From contig JBGPOZ010000087.1 in NCBI GenBank assembly GCA_041488295.1, forward strand, positions 1 through 16,865: DNA of 16,865 nucleotides, in the 5' to 3' direction. The notes under the pieces were generated by a model, which saw nothing but the letters and a program-made list of their open reading frames with translations, did not search any database and was not told the origin of the DNA. The position numbers and the translations under genes are program-made. Positions 7,491 to 14,619 of this stretch are shown piece after piece (position 1 is the first letter of the stretch; the number at the start of each line of letters is the position of its first letter). The stretch comes from URHD0088 sp041488295 (lineage in GTDB: Bacteria > Pseudomonadota > Alphaproteobacteria > ATCC43930 > CGMCC-115725).

Positions 7491-8431
7491 GGCAGGACCG
7501 TGCCGGGCGGCAGCGGAAAGCCGCGCAGGAAGGCGTCGAGATCGGCGGGGCCGCGGCCGGCGCGCTGCAAGGCGAGGGGGCGGAGAGCGCCTTCGCCGCA
7601 TGCGACGGCAAGGCGCGCATCGAGGATCGTGCCGGGCGGGGCGTTCGTCGCGCCCGGGGCGGGTTCGGCCGACAAGACCTTGATCCGCTCGCCCGCGACC
7701 TCGAACCAGACGCCGGGCGAGGGATTGAGGGCGCGGACGGCGCGCTCCAAAGCGATCGCGGACCCGGCCCAGTCGAGACGCCCTTCCTCGCGCCGCAGCT
7801 TCGCGGCGTAGGTCGCGCCCGCTTCGGGCTGCGGACGCGGTGCGAGGCGTCCGGCGGCGAGCTCGGCGAGCGCCGGGCCGATGAGCCGGGCGCCGAGCGC
7901 GGCGAGGGTGTCGTGCAGCTCCGCGGCCGTCGTCTTCGCGCCGATCGCGACGCGCTCGGCGAGGAGGATGGCGCCGGTGTCGAGCCCTTCATCCATTTGC
8001 ATGAGCGTGATCCCCGTCTCGCTGTCGCCGGCGAGCAGGGCGCGCTGGATCGGCGCCGCGCCGCGCCAGCGCGGCAGCAGCGAGGCGTGGATGTTGACGC
8101 AGCCGAGACGTGGCGCCGCCAGGATGGCGGGCGGCAGGAGAAGGCCGTAGGCGGCGACGACGGCGGCATCGAGCGCCAGCGCGGCGAAAGCCGCCGCCGC
8201 ATCGGCATCGCGCATGCTCGCAGGGTGGCGGACCGTGAGGCCGCGGGCCTCGGCGAAACGCTGGACCGGCGATGCTTGGACCGCATGGCCCCGGCCGCTC
8301 GGCCGCGGCGGCTGGCAATAGACCGCGGCAATGTCGTGTCCCGCTTCGAGGAGGGACGCCAGGCTCGGCACCGCGAAATCCGGCGTGCCCATGAAGGCAA
8401 TGCGCAGCCGCGTCGCGCCAGCGGCGGTCAT
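7472..8431 (-). CDS. fmt: Methionyl-tRNA formyltransferase
   Basis: Transfers the formyl group of 10-formyltetrahydrofolate to initiator Met-tRNA. At 319 aa it is of normal length. The N-terminal Rossmann/formyltransferase domain shows FMGTPDFAVPSL (13-24), QPPRPSGRG (40-48), CVNIHASLLPRWRGAAPIQR with the catalytic N113 and H115, and MDEGLDTGAIL with D151. The C-terminal OB-like tRNA-binding domain starts near residue 210 (TYAAKLRREEGRLDW). ATG 8431 leaves an eight-residue leader before RIAFMGTP, which is usual, and is preceded by a weak GGA. It lies downstream of def, whose product later removes the formyl group, and overlaps truA by 19 bases. A 246-base gap holding a hairpin repeat separates it from def. 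Confidence 0.97.
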   Translation of the reverse strand: MTAAGATRLRIAFMGTPDFAVPSLASLLEAGHDIAAVYCQPPRPSGRGHAVQASPVQRFAEARGLTVRHPASMRDADAAAAFAALALDAAVVAAYGLLLPPAILAAPRLGCVNIHASLLPRWRGAAPIQRALLAGDSETGITLMQMDEGLDTGAILLAERVAIGAKTTAAELHDTLAALGARLIGPALAELAAGRLAPRPQPEAGATYAAKLRREEGRLDWAGSAIALERAVRALNPSPGVWFEVAGERIKVLSAEPAPGATNAPPGTILDARLAVACGEGALRPLALQRAGRGPADLDAFLRGFPLPPGTVLPCPATS

Positions 8432-8520
8432 GATCCGGTGATCCGGGTAACCGGCCGGCTCAGCGTCTGACTCGAAATAGTTGGCCGCTCATCAAGGGAG
8501 GCGTCACCGCTGCTACGGAA

Positions 8521-8601
8521 CCGTCGTTGCGAGCGCAGCGAAGCAATCCAGGCAGCCAGCCCCAACCCATGGATTGCTTCGCCTCCGGCTCGCAATGACG
8601 G
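8521..8601. repeat. Dispersed inverted repeat between def and fmt
   Basis: The left arm at 8521-8550 (CGTTGCGAGCGCAGCGAAGC then AATCCA) and the right arm at 8570-8601 (TGGATTGCTTCGCCTCCGGC then TCGCAATGACGG) form an imperfect stem of about 30 bp around a 19-base loop. The unit resembles a dispersed element 'CATTGCGAGC...GAAGCAATCCA' that I recall from many proteobacterial genomes. As RNA within the def-fmt transcript it would fold into a long hairpin and could affect mRNA stability or read-through. Its function here is unknown. Confidence 0.75.
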
Positions 8602-8677
8602 CGGCAATGGAAGTCGCATACCCTCGATGCTGCTCTCGAACCCAATGATCTAACAGCATTCATTTCGGGTCAGGCTC

Positions 8678-9217
8678 TCAGACGGCCTCGGCTTTGAGGC
8701 GCTTCGTCTTCGCGAGCTTGCGCAGGATGATGTCGCGCTTCAGCACCGAGATGTGATCGACGAACAGCACGCCGTCGAGGTGGTCCATCTCGTGTTGAAT
8801 GACGGTGGCGAGCAGCCCCTTCGCCTCCATCTCGCGAATCTCGTTCTCGTAGTCGATATAGCGCAGGCGAATCCCGGCCGGACGTTCGACGTCGGCGTAA
8901 TGCTCGGGCAGCGAAAGGCATCCCTCGTTGTAGGTCGCGCGCTCCTCCGAGAGCCAGAGAATCTCGGGGTTGGCGAGGCGCAACGGTTGTTTCTCCTCGC
9001 CCTCGTCGGCGTGCGTGACGTCGATGACGATGACGCGCTCCGCTCGCCCGACCTGCGGTGCCGCGAGGCCGATCCCAGGCGCCTCGTACATCGTCTCCAG
9101 CATGTCGTCCATCAGCCGGCGCACCCGCGCGTCGACGCGTGCGACGGGCTTCGCCTTGATCTTGAGGCGGGGATCGGGCGCGACGAGGACGGGAAGGATG
9201 GCCATCTTTGGAATCAT
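8678..9217 (-). CDS. def: Peptide deformylase
   Basis: Metalloenzyme that removes the formyl group from the N-terminus of nascent proteins. The three deformylase motifs are present: GIGLAAPQVG (48-57), EGCLSLP with metal-ligand C100, and QHEMDHLDG (141-149) with ligands H142 and H146 and catalytic E143. At 179 aa it is a standard type I enzyme with a basic C-terminal helix. ATG 9217 has AGG seven bases upstream. The second Met (9205, MAILPVL) fits the family N-terminus better and may be the true start. The gene is first in the def-fmt-truA direction and is divergent from the carboxymuconolactone decarboxylase gene, leaving a 129-base shared upstream region. Confidence 0.96.
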   Translation of the reverse strand: MIPKMAILPVLVAPDPRLKIKAKPVARVDARVRRLMDDMLETMYEAPGIGLAAPQVGRAERVIVIDVTHADEGEEKQPLRLANPEILWLSEERATYNEGCLSLPEHYADVERPAGIRLRYIDYENEIREMEAKGLLATVIQHEMDHLDGVLFVDHISVLKRDIILRKLAKTKRLKAEAV

Positions 9218-9346
9218 CGTAATGCCTGCACCGTTAGGTATGCGGTCGCCGCTTTTCCGTCAAGCTGGCGATGCCTTGACGCATGCCGCGGGGTCCCGGA
9301 CGATTGCGACGCTCCGCAAACTGCGCAACCCGAAGGGAGATACGCG

Positions 9347-9736
9347 ATGGATTCGTTCGAAGCCGGCCTCACCGTCAGAAAGAAGGTTCTCGGCGTCAAG
9401 CACGTGGATAAATCGCTGGCCGATGTCGACGATTTCAATCGCGAATTGCAGCAGCTCGTCACCGGCTTCGCCTGGGGCACGATCTGGACGCGGCCCGGGC
9501 TCTCCATGCGCGAGCGGAGCCTCATCAACCTCGCCATGCTGACGGCGCTCAACCGCCCGCACGAATTCGAGGTTCACGTGCGCGGCGCGCTCAACAACGG
9601 GCTCACGCGCAACGAGATCAAGGAAGTCCTGCTTCAGACCGCGGTCTATTGCGGCTTCCCCGCGGCGATCGAGGGCTTTCGCCACGCGCGGATCGTCTTC
9701 AAGGAGGTGGACGGCACGGCCGCGAACGACGACTGA
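9347..9736 (+). CDS. PcaC-like carboxymuconolactone decarboxylase family protein
   Basis: The 129-aa protein of the CMD/AhpD-like family is close in pattern to PcaC, which decarboxylates 4-carboxymuconolactone in the protocatechuate branch of the beta-ketoadipate pathway. PcaC-type marks are VRKKVLGVKHVDKSLADVDD (10-29), FAWGTIWTRPGLSMRERSLI (41-60), EFEVHVRGALNNGLTRNEIK (73-92) and LLQTAVYCGFPAAIEGF. H77 stands at the usual active-site His position. The lone Cys (C102) argues against an AhpD-type CxxC peroxidase. ATG 9347 has a good Shine-Dalgarno (AAGGGAGA, 6-base spacing); the longer open frame upstream runs antisense to def and is spurious. No other pca gene is in the window, so it may act on another lactone or as part of a scattered pathway. 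Confidence 0.88.
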   Translation: MDSFEAGLTVRKKVLGVKHVDKSLADVDDFNRELQQLVTGFAWGTIWTRPGLSMRERSLINLAMLTALNRPHEFEVHVRGALNNGLTRNEIKEVLLQTAVYCGFPAAIEGFRHARIVFKEVDGTAANDD

Positions 9737-9784
9737 CTTACGGCATCTCTAGTCTAAGCGCCCGCACAAGATGTTGGGTTCGGC

Positions 9785-9813
9785 CAGACAGCGACTTCAA
9801 TTAGTGCTAAAAT
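9785..9813 (+). promoter_or_regulatory. Candidate promoter for rmuC
   Basis: CAGACA (9785-9790; four of six to TTGACA) and TAAAAT (9808-9813; five of six to TATAAT) are separated by 17 bases and lie 31 bases upstream of the rmuC ATG. This fits the 108-base gap between the decarboxylase gene and rmuC and suggests rmuC is transcribed on its own. Pattern match only. Confidence 0.35.
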
Positions 9814-9844
9814 GCCGTGCTCTATCGGAAAGGGGAGCTGGGCG

Positions 9845-11323
9845 ATGGAGGTCTTGGTCACGGGATTGACGGCGCTGCTGGCGCTTGCCGCCATCGTGCT
9901 CGCCGTCGCGGTGACGCGGGGGAGAGGCGAGCGCGAAAGATTGGCGCAGCTCGTCGTCGAGCTTGGCGAGGCACGGGCGCGCACAGAGACGGCGGCGAGC
10001 CGATCCGCCGCCGACCTCGCCGCCAAGGCGGCCGCCGAGACGCGGCTCGCCGAGGCGCAGCTTCTTATCAAGCGGCTGACGGGCGAGCGCGACGGCGCGC
10101 TCATGATCCGCGATGCCGCGATCGTCGCGGAAGGCAAATCGGCGCGCGCGATTGCTGTCATGCGCCAGCGCGTCGCCGACAGCGAGCTGCGCCTTGCCGA
10201 TTTCGAACGCCTGAAGGAAGAGAGCTTGAAGGCGATGCAGGCGGCGGCGCTGCAGACGACCCAGCAGCTGTCCTCGAAGCTCCTCGACGACCACAAGCGT
10301 GAGAACGAAGAGGCGAAGAAGCAAGGCGAAGAGCTGGTGCGCCAGACGACCGAGCAGCTCTTCAAGCGCTTCGAGGATGTGAGCCAGGCGGTGGCGCAGA
10401 TCAAGGGCGAGGTCGATGCCAAAGGGCAGCGGCTCGACCTCGTCTGGCGCGCCCTCACGAGCCCCGCGGGCAGCGGGTACTATGCCGAGATCGGCCTCGC
10501 CAACACGCTGAAATCCTTCGGTCTCGTCGAAGGGCGCGACTACGTTCTCCAGCATACGACCGAGGATGCGGCGACCGGAAAGCGACTGCGGCCGGACGCC
10601 GTCGTCTTCCTGCCCGGCGACAGTGTCCTCGTCATCGATTGCAAGGCTTCGAAATTCCTCGTCGAGATCGCTGAGGCGGAAGGCGGCGAGGGCGAGGGGG
10701 TCGCTTATCAGAACCTCGCCCGCACGATGAACCAGCATCTGCGCGCCCTCGCCGAGAAGGATTACCGCAACGCGGTCGCCGCCGCCTTCCGCGAATCGGG
10801 GCGCGGCGGCGAGATCGCGCGGATCCTCAGCGTCATGTATCTGCCGAACGAGGGGGCGCTCGAGAAGCTGCATCGCGCCGATGCCGATTTCGTCGCGCGC
10901 GCGACGCGGCTGCAGATCGTGCCGGCGGGTCCGGCCGGGCTCGCCGGCTTCATCGGCTTCGCCGCGGTCGAGATCAGCCTCATCCGGCAGATCGAGAACC
11001 AGAAGGAGATCGTGCGCGGCGCCGAGCTTCTGCTCGAAGGCCTCGCGGTCAGCTTGAGCCACGCCGCCTCGCTCGGCCGCAGCGTCAAGGGCGCGGCCGA
11101 TGCTTACGAGAAATTCGCGCGCTCGGTGAATGGACGCCTTTTGGGTCGCGGCCGGCGCCTGGCCGAGCTTGGCCTTCGCCCGGGCAAGGCGGTGCCCGGC
11201 AATCTGCCCGCCTATCACGTACAGTTGCTCGACAGCGTCATCGAAGGCGAGGCCGAAGAGCTCGAAGGGACGAGCACCGAGCCGACCAACATCGCGATGC
11301 TGGTGCAACGGGTTGGCGAGTAA
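9845..11323 (+). CDS. rmuC: DNA recombination protein RmuC
   Basis: The 492-aa RmuC family protein limits inversion between short inverted repeats in E. coli and carries a PD-(D/E)xK nuclease-like core; its exact activity is unsettled. An N-terminal membrane anchor (residues about 4-24) is followed by a long Ala/Glu/Arg-rich coiled coil (about 28-200). The nuclease-like domain then shows GYYAEIGLANTL, RPDAVVFLP (D251), VLVIDCKASKF (D265, K267) and the conserved SVMYLPNEGALEKL. The C-terminus is again helical. ATG 9845 is supported by AGGGGAG with 7-8 base spacing; the frame extends 11 codons further up without support. In Rhizobiales rmuC often lies near def, here with the decarboxylase gene between. 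The high Ala/Arg content yields a long spurious antisense frame. Confidence 0.95.
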   Translation: MEVLVTGLTALLALAAIVLAVAVTRGRGERERLAQLVVELGEARARTETAASRSAADLAAKAAAETRLAEAQLLIKRLTGERDGALMIRDAAIVAEGKSARAIAVMRQRVADSELRLADFERLKEESLKAMQAAALQTTQQLSSKLLDDHKRENEEAKKQGEELVRQTTEQLFKRFEDVSQAVAQIKGEVDAKGQRLDLVWRALTSPAGSGYYAEIGLANTLKSFGLVEGRDYVLQHTTEDAATGKRLRPDAVVFLPGDSVLVIDCKASKFLVEIAEAEGGEGEGVAYQNLARTMNQHLRALAEKDYRNAVAAAFRESGRGGEIARILSVMYLPNEGALEKLHRADADFVARATRLQIVPAGPAGLAGFIGFAAVEISLIRQIENQKEIVRGAELLLEGLAVSLSHAASLGRSVKGAADAYEKFARSVNGRLLGRGRRLAELGLRPGKAVPGNLPAYHVQLLDSVIEGEAEELEGTSTEPTNIAMLVQRVGE

Positions 11324-11344
11324 GAGCGGCGCATATCGCATCGC

Positions 11345-11384
11345 AGGGGTGACCTTGACGACGCTTTGATCGCACCCCTAATCT
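11345..11384 (+). promoter_or_regulatory. Candidate trxA promoter region with an inverted repeat
   Basis: TTGACG (11355-11360) followed after 18 bases by TAATCT (11379-11384) could be the trxA promoter, leaving a leader of about 65 bases. The -35 box lies inside an inverted repeat, AGGGGTG (11345-11351) with CACCCCT (11373-11379). This could be an operator or a weak hairpin ending rmuC transcription; there is no T tail after it. Sequence pattern only. Confidence 0.3.
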
Positions 11385-11455
11385 CTGATGCAACTTCGCG
11401 GTGGGCTGAGCGGCCACGCCAGGGTGCGGCATGTGACACCGCTGAGGAGAGGGAA

Positions 11456-11776
11456 ATGAAGCCGACAAAGGTATCCGACAGCTCGTTCGATGCCGAGGTG
11501 TTGAATGCGTCGGGTCCGGTTCTGGTTGATTTCTGGGCGGAGTGGTGCGGCCCCTGCAAATCGATCGCCCCCGCGCTCGACGCGCTGGCCGAAACCATGG
11601 CCGGCCGCGTCACGGTCGCCAAGCTCAACATCGACGAGAATCCGCAAACGCCGACGAAGTACAATGTGCGCGGCATCCCGACGCTCATTCTCTTCAAGAA
11701 CGGCCAAGTCGCCGCGACGAAGATCGGCGCCTTGCCCGGCAGCAAACTGAATGAATGGGTCGAATCGGTGCTCTGA
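11456..11776 (+). CDS. trxA: Thioredoxin
   Basis: The 106-aa cytosolic dithiol-disulfide oxidoreductase matches the standard single-domain thioredoxin length. The active site is AEWCGPCK with C31 and C34. The buried Asp D25 (VDFWAEW) and cis-proline P75 (RGIPTLILF) are in place, and the C-terminal helix ends SKLNEWVESVL. ATG 11456 has the strong Shine-Dalgarno GAGGAGAGGG just upstream. The frame extends 30 codons further up, but that part is not thioredoxin-like. The N-terminus MKPTKVSDSSFDAEVL fits the TrxA1 type. A GC-rich intrinsic terminator follows 25 bases after the stop, so the gene ends its transcription unit. The convergent tungstate-transport genes lie beyond it. Confidence 0.97.
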   Translation: MKPTKVSDSSFDAEVLNASGPVLVDFWAEWCGPCKSIAPALDALAETMAGRVTVAKLNIDENPQTPTKYNVRGIPTLILFKNGQVAATKIGALPGSKLNEWVESVL

Positions 11777-11800
11777 GCCGCGATCAGGGTCATGTGATCG

Positions 11801-11831
11801 AAGCCCCGCCCTTTGAGGCGGGGTTTCTTTT
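11801..11831 (+). terminator. Rho-independent terminator of trxA
   Basis: AAGCCCCGCC (11801-11810) and GGCGGGGTTT (11817-11826) form a 10-bp stem with one G-T pair around a 6-base loop (CTTTGA). A T-rich tail (TTTCTTTT) follows. It lies 25 bases after the trxA stop and 25 bases before the end of the convergent tupA gene. On the opposite strand the tail is A-rich, so the element acts mainly for trxA. Confidence 0.85.
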
Positions 11832-11855
11832 GGGCGGCAAGCCGACCCGGCCGAA

Positions 11856-12716
11856 CTATCCCTCGGGCGGCACCGCGTTCGGGAAGAACAGTGTTTCGCC
11901 GTCGATCCGGTAGTCGGAGATGGTCTTCTGCCCCTGCGGCGAGACGAGCCAGTCGATGAATTTCTGACCGAGTTCACGCTTGACGCTCGGGTGCCGGTCC
12001 GGGTTCACCAGCATGACGCCGTACTGGTTGAAGAGGCGCCGGTCGCCGGCGACCAGGATCGCGAGATCGCCGCGATTCTTGAACGAGAGCCAAGTGCCGC
12101 GATCGGACAGGGCATAAGCCCCCATCGCCGCGGCGATGTTGAGCGTCGGCCCCATGCCGGAGCCGGTGTCGCGATACCAGGTCCCGGCAGCCTTGATGTC
12201 GATGCCGGTCTCATGCCAGAGGCGCTTTTCCGCCTTGTCGGTGCCGCTGTCGTCGCCGCGCGAGATGAAGGGCGCCTTCGCCGCCGCGATGGCGCGAAAG
12301 GCGGCGAGAATATCGTTGTCATCGGCGACAAGCGCCGGATCGGTCCTAGGGCCGATCAGGACGAAATCATTGTACATGATGTCGCGCCGGCCGACGCCCC
12401 ACCCCGCGGCAAGGAAGGCGAGTTCTGCGGGCTTGTCGTGGACGAAGACGACGTCGGCGTCGCCCCGCTTGCCGATCTCGAGCGCCTGCCCGGTGCCGAC
12501 GGCGACGATATGAACGGCGATCCCAGTCTCCTTGGTGAAGGCGGGGAGGAGATGGCCGAAGAGACCGGATTGCTCCGTCGAGGTGGTCGACGCCACGGTG
12601 ATGAAGGGCTGCTCTCCGGCTCCTGCCTTATCGGCGATGCCGGGGAGCGACAAGGCCGCGGCGAACAGCAGGGCCGTAATGAATCCTCGCCGAATCGCGC
12701 CGATGGGCCAAATCAT
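11856..12716 (-). CDS. tupA: Tungstate (TupA-type) ABC transporter substrate-binding protein
   Basis: The 286-aa periplasmic oxyanion-binding protein is of the TupA group, which captures tungstate for molybdo/tungsto-enzyme cofactors. A signal peptide is visible (basic MIWPIGAIRRG, hydrophobic FITALLFAAALSLPG, Ala-rich cleavage region near residue 33). Oxyanion-site motifs are ASTTSTEQSG (42-51), VAVGTGQALEIGKRGDADVV (71-90) and SRGDDSGT (152-159). The residue after SGT is Asp, where I recall His in classical TupA, so specificity might be shifted (molybdate or another oxyanion). ATG 12716 overlaps the tupB stop (ATGA), so the permease gene comes first and translation is coupled. The usual third component, the ATPase tupC, is not adjacent. 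The gene ends next to the trxA terminator. Confidence 0.88.
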   Translation of the reverse strand: MIWPIGAIRRGFITALLFAAALSLPGIADKAGAGEQPFITVASTTSTEQSGLFGHLLPAFTKETGIAVHIVAVGTGQALEIGKRGDADVVFVHDKPAELAFLAAGWGVGRRDIMYNDFVLIGPRTDPALVADDNDILAAFRAIAAAKAPFISRGDDSGTDKAEKRLWHETGIDIKAAGTWYRDTGSGMGPTLNIAAAMGAYALSDRGTWLSFKNRGDLAILVAGDRRLFNQYGVMLVNPDRHPSVKRELGQKFIDWLVSPQGQKTISDYRIDGETLFFPNAVPPEG

Positions 12717-13408
12717 TCGCGCCGTCCTTTCGTCAGGATGAAGGCCGCGGCGCTCACGCCGATCGAGACGCCGATCAGAATGATCCCAAGCCCGAGCGCC
12801 AGCGGCAAGTTCCCGCGGCTCGTTTCGAGCGCGATCGCCGTCGTCATCGTGCGCGTGACGCCGGCGATATTGCCGCCGACGATGATGATCGCGCCGACCT
12901 CTGCGATCGCGCGGCCGAAGCCGGCGAGGAACGCGGTCAGGAGCCCGGCTCTGCTCATCGCCAAAAGCTCGGGGATGGCGCGCCGTCGCGAGGCGCCGTC
13001 GGCGCGCAACGCGTCGCCATAGGCGGCCCAGGGTGCGGCAAGCGCGCGGTGGACGAAGACGATGAGGATCGGCGTCTCGAGAATCGCCTGGGCGATCACC
13101 ATCGCTCCCGGCGTGAAGAGGAGGCCGAGCATGCCGAGCGGTCCCGAGCGCGACAGCATGAGATAGACGACGAGGCCGACGACGACCGGCGGCAGGCCGA
13201 GAAGCGCGTTGAGGAGAACGAGGATTCCCTGCCGGCCGCGGAACGGGAGGACGACAAGCAGCGCGCCGAGCGGCAGCCCGATGACGCCAGCGACAAGGGT
13301 CGCGCCGAGGCTCACGGCGAGAGAGAGCCCGACAATCTGGACGAGATCCGGATCGAGGCGGAGGATCAGCCCGAGCGCGAGGGCGAAGGCACCCTGAAGG
13401 TCGGTCAA
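12713..13408 (-). CDS. tupB: Tungstate-type ABC transporter permease
   Basis: The 231-aa inner-membrane permease of the oxyanion (TupB/ModB-like) importer group has about five to six hydrophobic segments, among them VGLSLAVSLGATLVAGVIGL, ILVLLNALLGLPPVVVGLVV and LALGLGIILIGVSIGV. The EAA loop that contacts the ATPase is recognisable at about residues 131-170 (YGDALRADGASRRRAIPELL, then GFGRAIAEVGA). The start is a TTG codon at 13408, supported by AGGA eight bases upstream; no ATG lies nearby in frame before the first helix. It overlaps tupA by 4 bases. The EAA loop predicts a working partner ATPase, which must be encoded elsewhere. It is divergent from the NMT1-like binding-protein gene across a 185-base region. 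Confidence 0.88.
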   Translation of the reverse strand: MTDLQGAFALALGLILRLDPDLVQIVGLSLAVSLGATLVAGVIGLPLGALLVVLPFRGRQGILVLLNALLGLPPVVVGLVVYLMLSRSGPLGMLGLLFTPGAMVIAQAILETPILIVFVHRALAAPWAAYGDALRADGASRRRAIPELLAMSRAGLLTAFLAGFGRAIAEVGAIIIVGGNIAGVTRTMTTAIALETSRGNLPLALGLGIILIGVSIGVSAAAFILTKGRRE

Positions 13409-13454
13409 GCGAAGAATCCTGAGTTGCCGCTCTCGGCGGGCGACCGAGGCGGCG

Positions 13455-13492
13455 GATCGTGCGGCGGCGCCGTCCGGCGATCAAGCACGATC
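13455..13492. promoter_or_regulatory. Inverted repeat in the divergent tupB / binding-protein intergenic region
   Basis: GATCGTGC (13455-13462) is exactly mirrored by GCACGATC (13485-13492) around a 22-base centre. Two further CGATC words follow directly (ACGATCACGATCGCG overall). It lies between two divergent transport genes, 47 bases from the tupB start and about 100 bases from the other. A regulator site (for example of a molybdate/tungstate-responsive protein) is possible, but no known operator was recognised. Confidence 0.3.
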
Positions 13493-13593
13493 ACGATCGC
13501 GCGCATCGGCGCGCAAGACTTTCGCTCGAGGCGCCTCTCGGCTATGTCTTTTGCTGGCCGCACCACCGTGCAACGACGCGAGGCAACACCAGG

Positions 13594-14610
13594 GTGAAGC
13601 TCCGCTTGTCCCGTTTAGTGCTTGCCGTCACGGCTCTTGCGCTGGCCCTCGGGCGTGCCGCCCCGGCGCTGGCGCAATCCGAAACGACCGAGCTGCGCAT
13701 CGCCATCCAGTTCGGCATCGCCTATCTGCCGTTCCTCGTCGCCGAGAAGGACGATTTGATCGGCAAGGCGGCGCGCGCGGCCGGGCTTCCCGCGCCGGAT
13801 GTGAAGATCGTCCGCTTCAGCGGCGCGCCGGCGGTGAGCGACGCCATCCTCTCGGGCAGCGTCGAGATGGGCGCATACGGCACCAGCGGCTTCATCACCG
13901 CCTGGGACCGCAGCAAGGGTAATCTCAACATCATGGGGCTGTGCGGCATCGCGGTGATGCCGACCGTTATGAACGCGATCCGGCCCGATTTGAAGAGTTT
14001 GCGCGACGTGACGCCGGCCGACCGGATCGCCGTGCCGTCGACGATCTCGCCGCAGGCGATCGTGCTGCGCATGGCCGCCGAGCAAGCCTTCGGGCCGGGG
14101 CAGCACAATCGCCTCGACCCGCAGATGGTGACGTTGCCGCATCCCGAAGGCGTGCGGATTCTCCTCTCCGGCAAGGAGGTCGCCGCGCACGTCACCTCGC
14201 CGCCCTTCGACACCTTCGAAGCGGAAGATCCGCGGATTCACCGCGTCTTCAGCTCGGAGGACGTCGTCGGCGGACCCAGCACCTTCATCATCCTCGGAAC
14301 GCCCGAACGCTTCGCCGCGCGCAATCCGCGGACGACGACAATCGTCCTCGCGGCGATGGAGCAGGCCATGGCGGCGATCCGCGCCGATCCGCACGCCGCC
14401 GCCGAAACCTATCTTGCCGCCGAAAAGGCGCAGATGCCGTTGGCGCTGGTCGAGCGGTTGCTGCGCGATCCCGCCAACAATTTCGTGCCGGAGCCCGTGC
14501 GGCTGATGAAATATGTGGACTTCATGAGCCGCACCGGCCTTATGAAGAACCACCCCGCCGCCTGGACCGAGCTCTTCCTGCCGCTGATCCACGACCGCCA
14601 AGGAAGCTGA
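13594..14610 (+). CDS. NMT1/SsuA-like ABC transporter substrate-binding protein
   Basis: The 338-aa predicted periplasmic binding protein belongs to the NrtA/SsuA/TauA/NMT1 cluster, which binds sulfonates, nitrate, pyrimidine precursors or other small organics. The start is taken as GTG 13594 because it opens a clean signal peptide (basic VKLRLSR, hydrophobic LVLAVTALALALG, AAPALA before QSETTE) and has a nearby GAGG. The mature protein begins ELRIAIQFGIAYLPFLVAEK, the typical first strand and helix of the family. It continues with SGAPAVSDAILSGSVEMGAY and later PSTFIILGTPERFAARNP. Substrate cannot be read from sequence. It stands 9 bases upstream of a YejF-type double ATPase, a pairing not normal for either family, and no SsuC-like permease is present. 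Confidence 0.85.
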   Translation: MKLRLSRLVLAVTALALALGRAAPALAQSETTELRIAIQFGIAYLPFLVAEKDDLIGKAARAAGLPAPDVKIVRFSGAPAVSDAILSGSVEMGAYGTSGFITAWDRSKGNLNIMGLCGIAVMPTVMNAIRPDLKSLRDVTPADRIAVPSTISPQAIVLRMAAEQAFGPGQHNRLDPQMVTLPHPEGVRILLSGKEVAAHVTSPPFDTFEAEDPRIHRVFSSEDVVGGPSTFIILGTPERFAARNPRTTTIVLAAMEQAMAAIRADPHAAAETYLAAEKAQMPLALVERLLRDPANNFVPEPVRLMKYVDFMSRTGLMKNHPAAWTELFLPLIHDRQGS

Positions 14611-14619
14611 CCCTAGCCG

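Noticed and set aside
8753..9346. An upstream extension of the carboxymuconolactone decarboxylase frame
   Set aside because: It runs antisense through def and lacks family similarity. ATG 9347 has a good Shine-Dalgarno and gives the usual PcaC length.
9797..11341. A 514-codon open frame on the - strand
   Set aside because: It is the antisense shadow of rmuC, with low-complexity composition and no motif.
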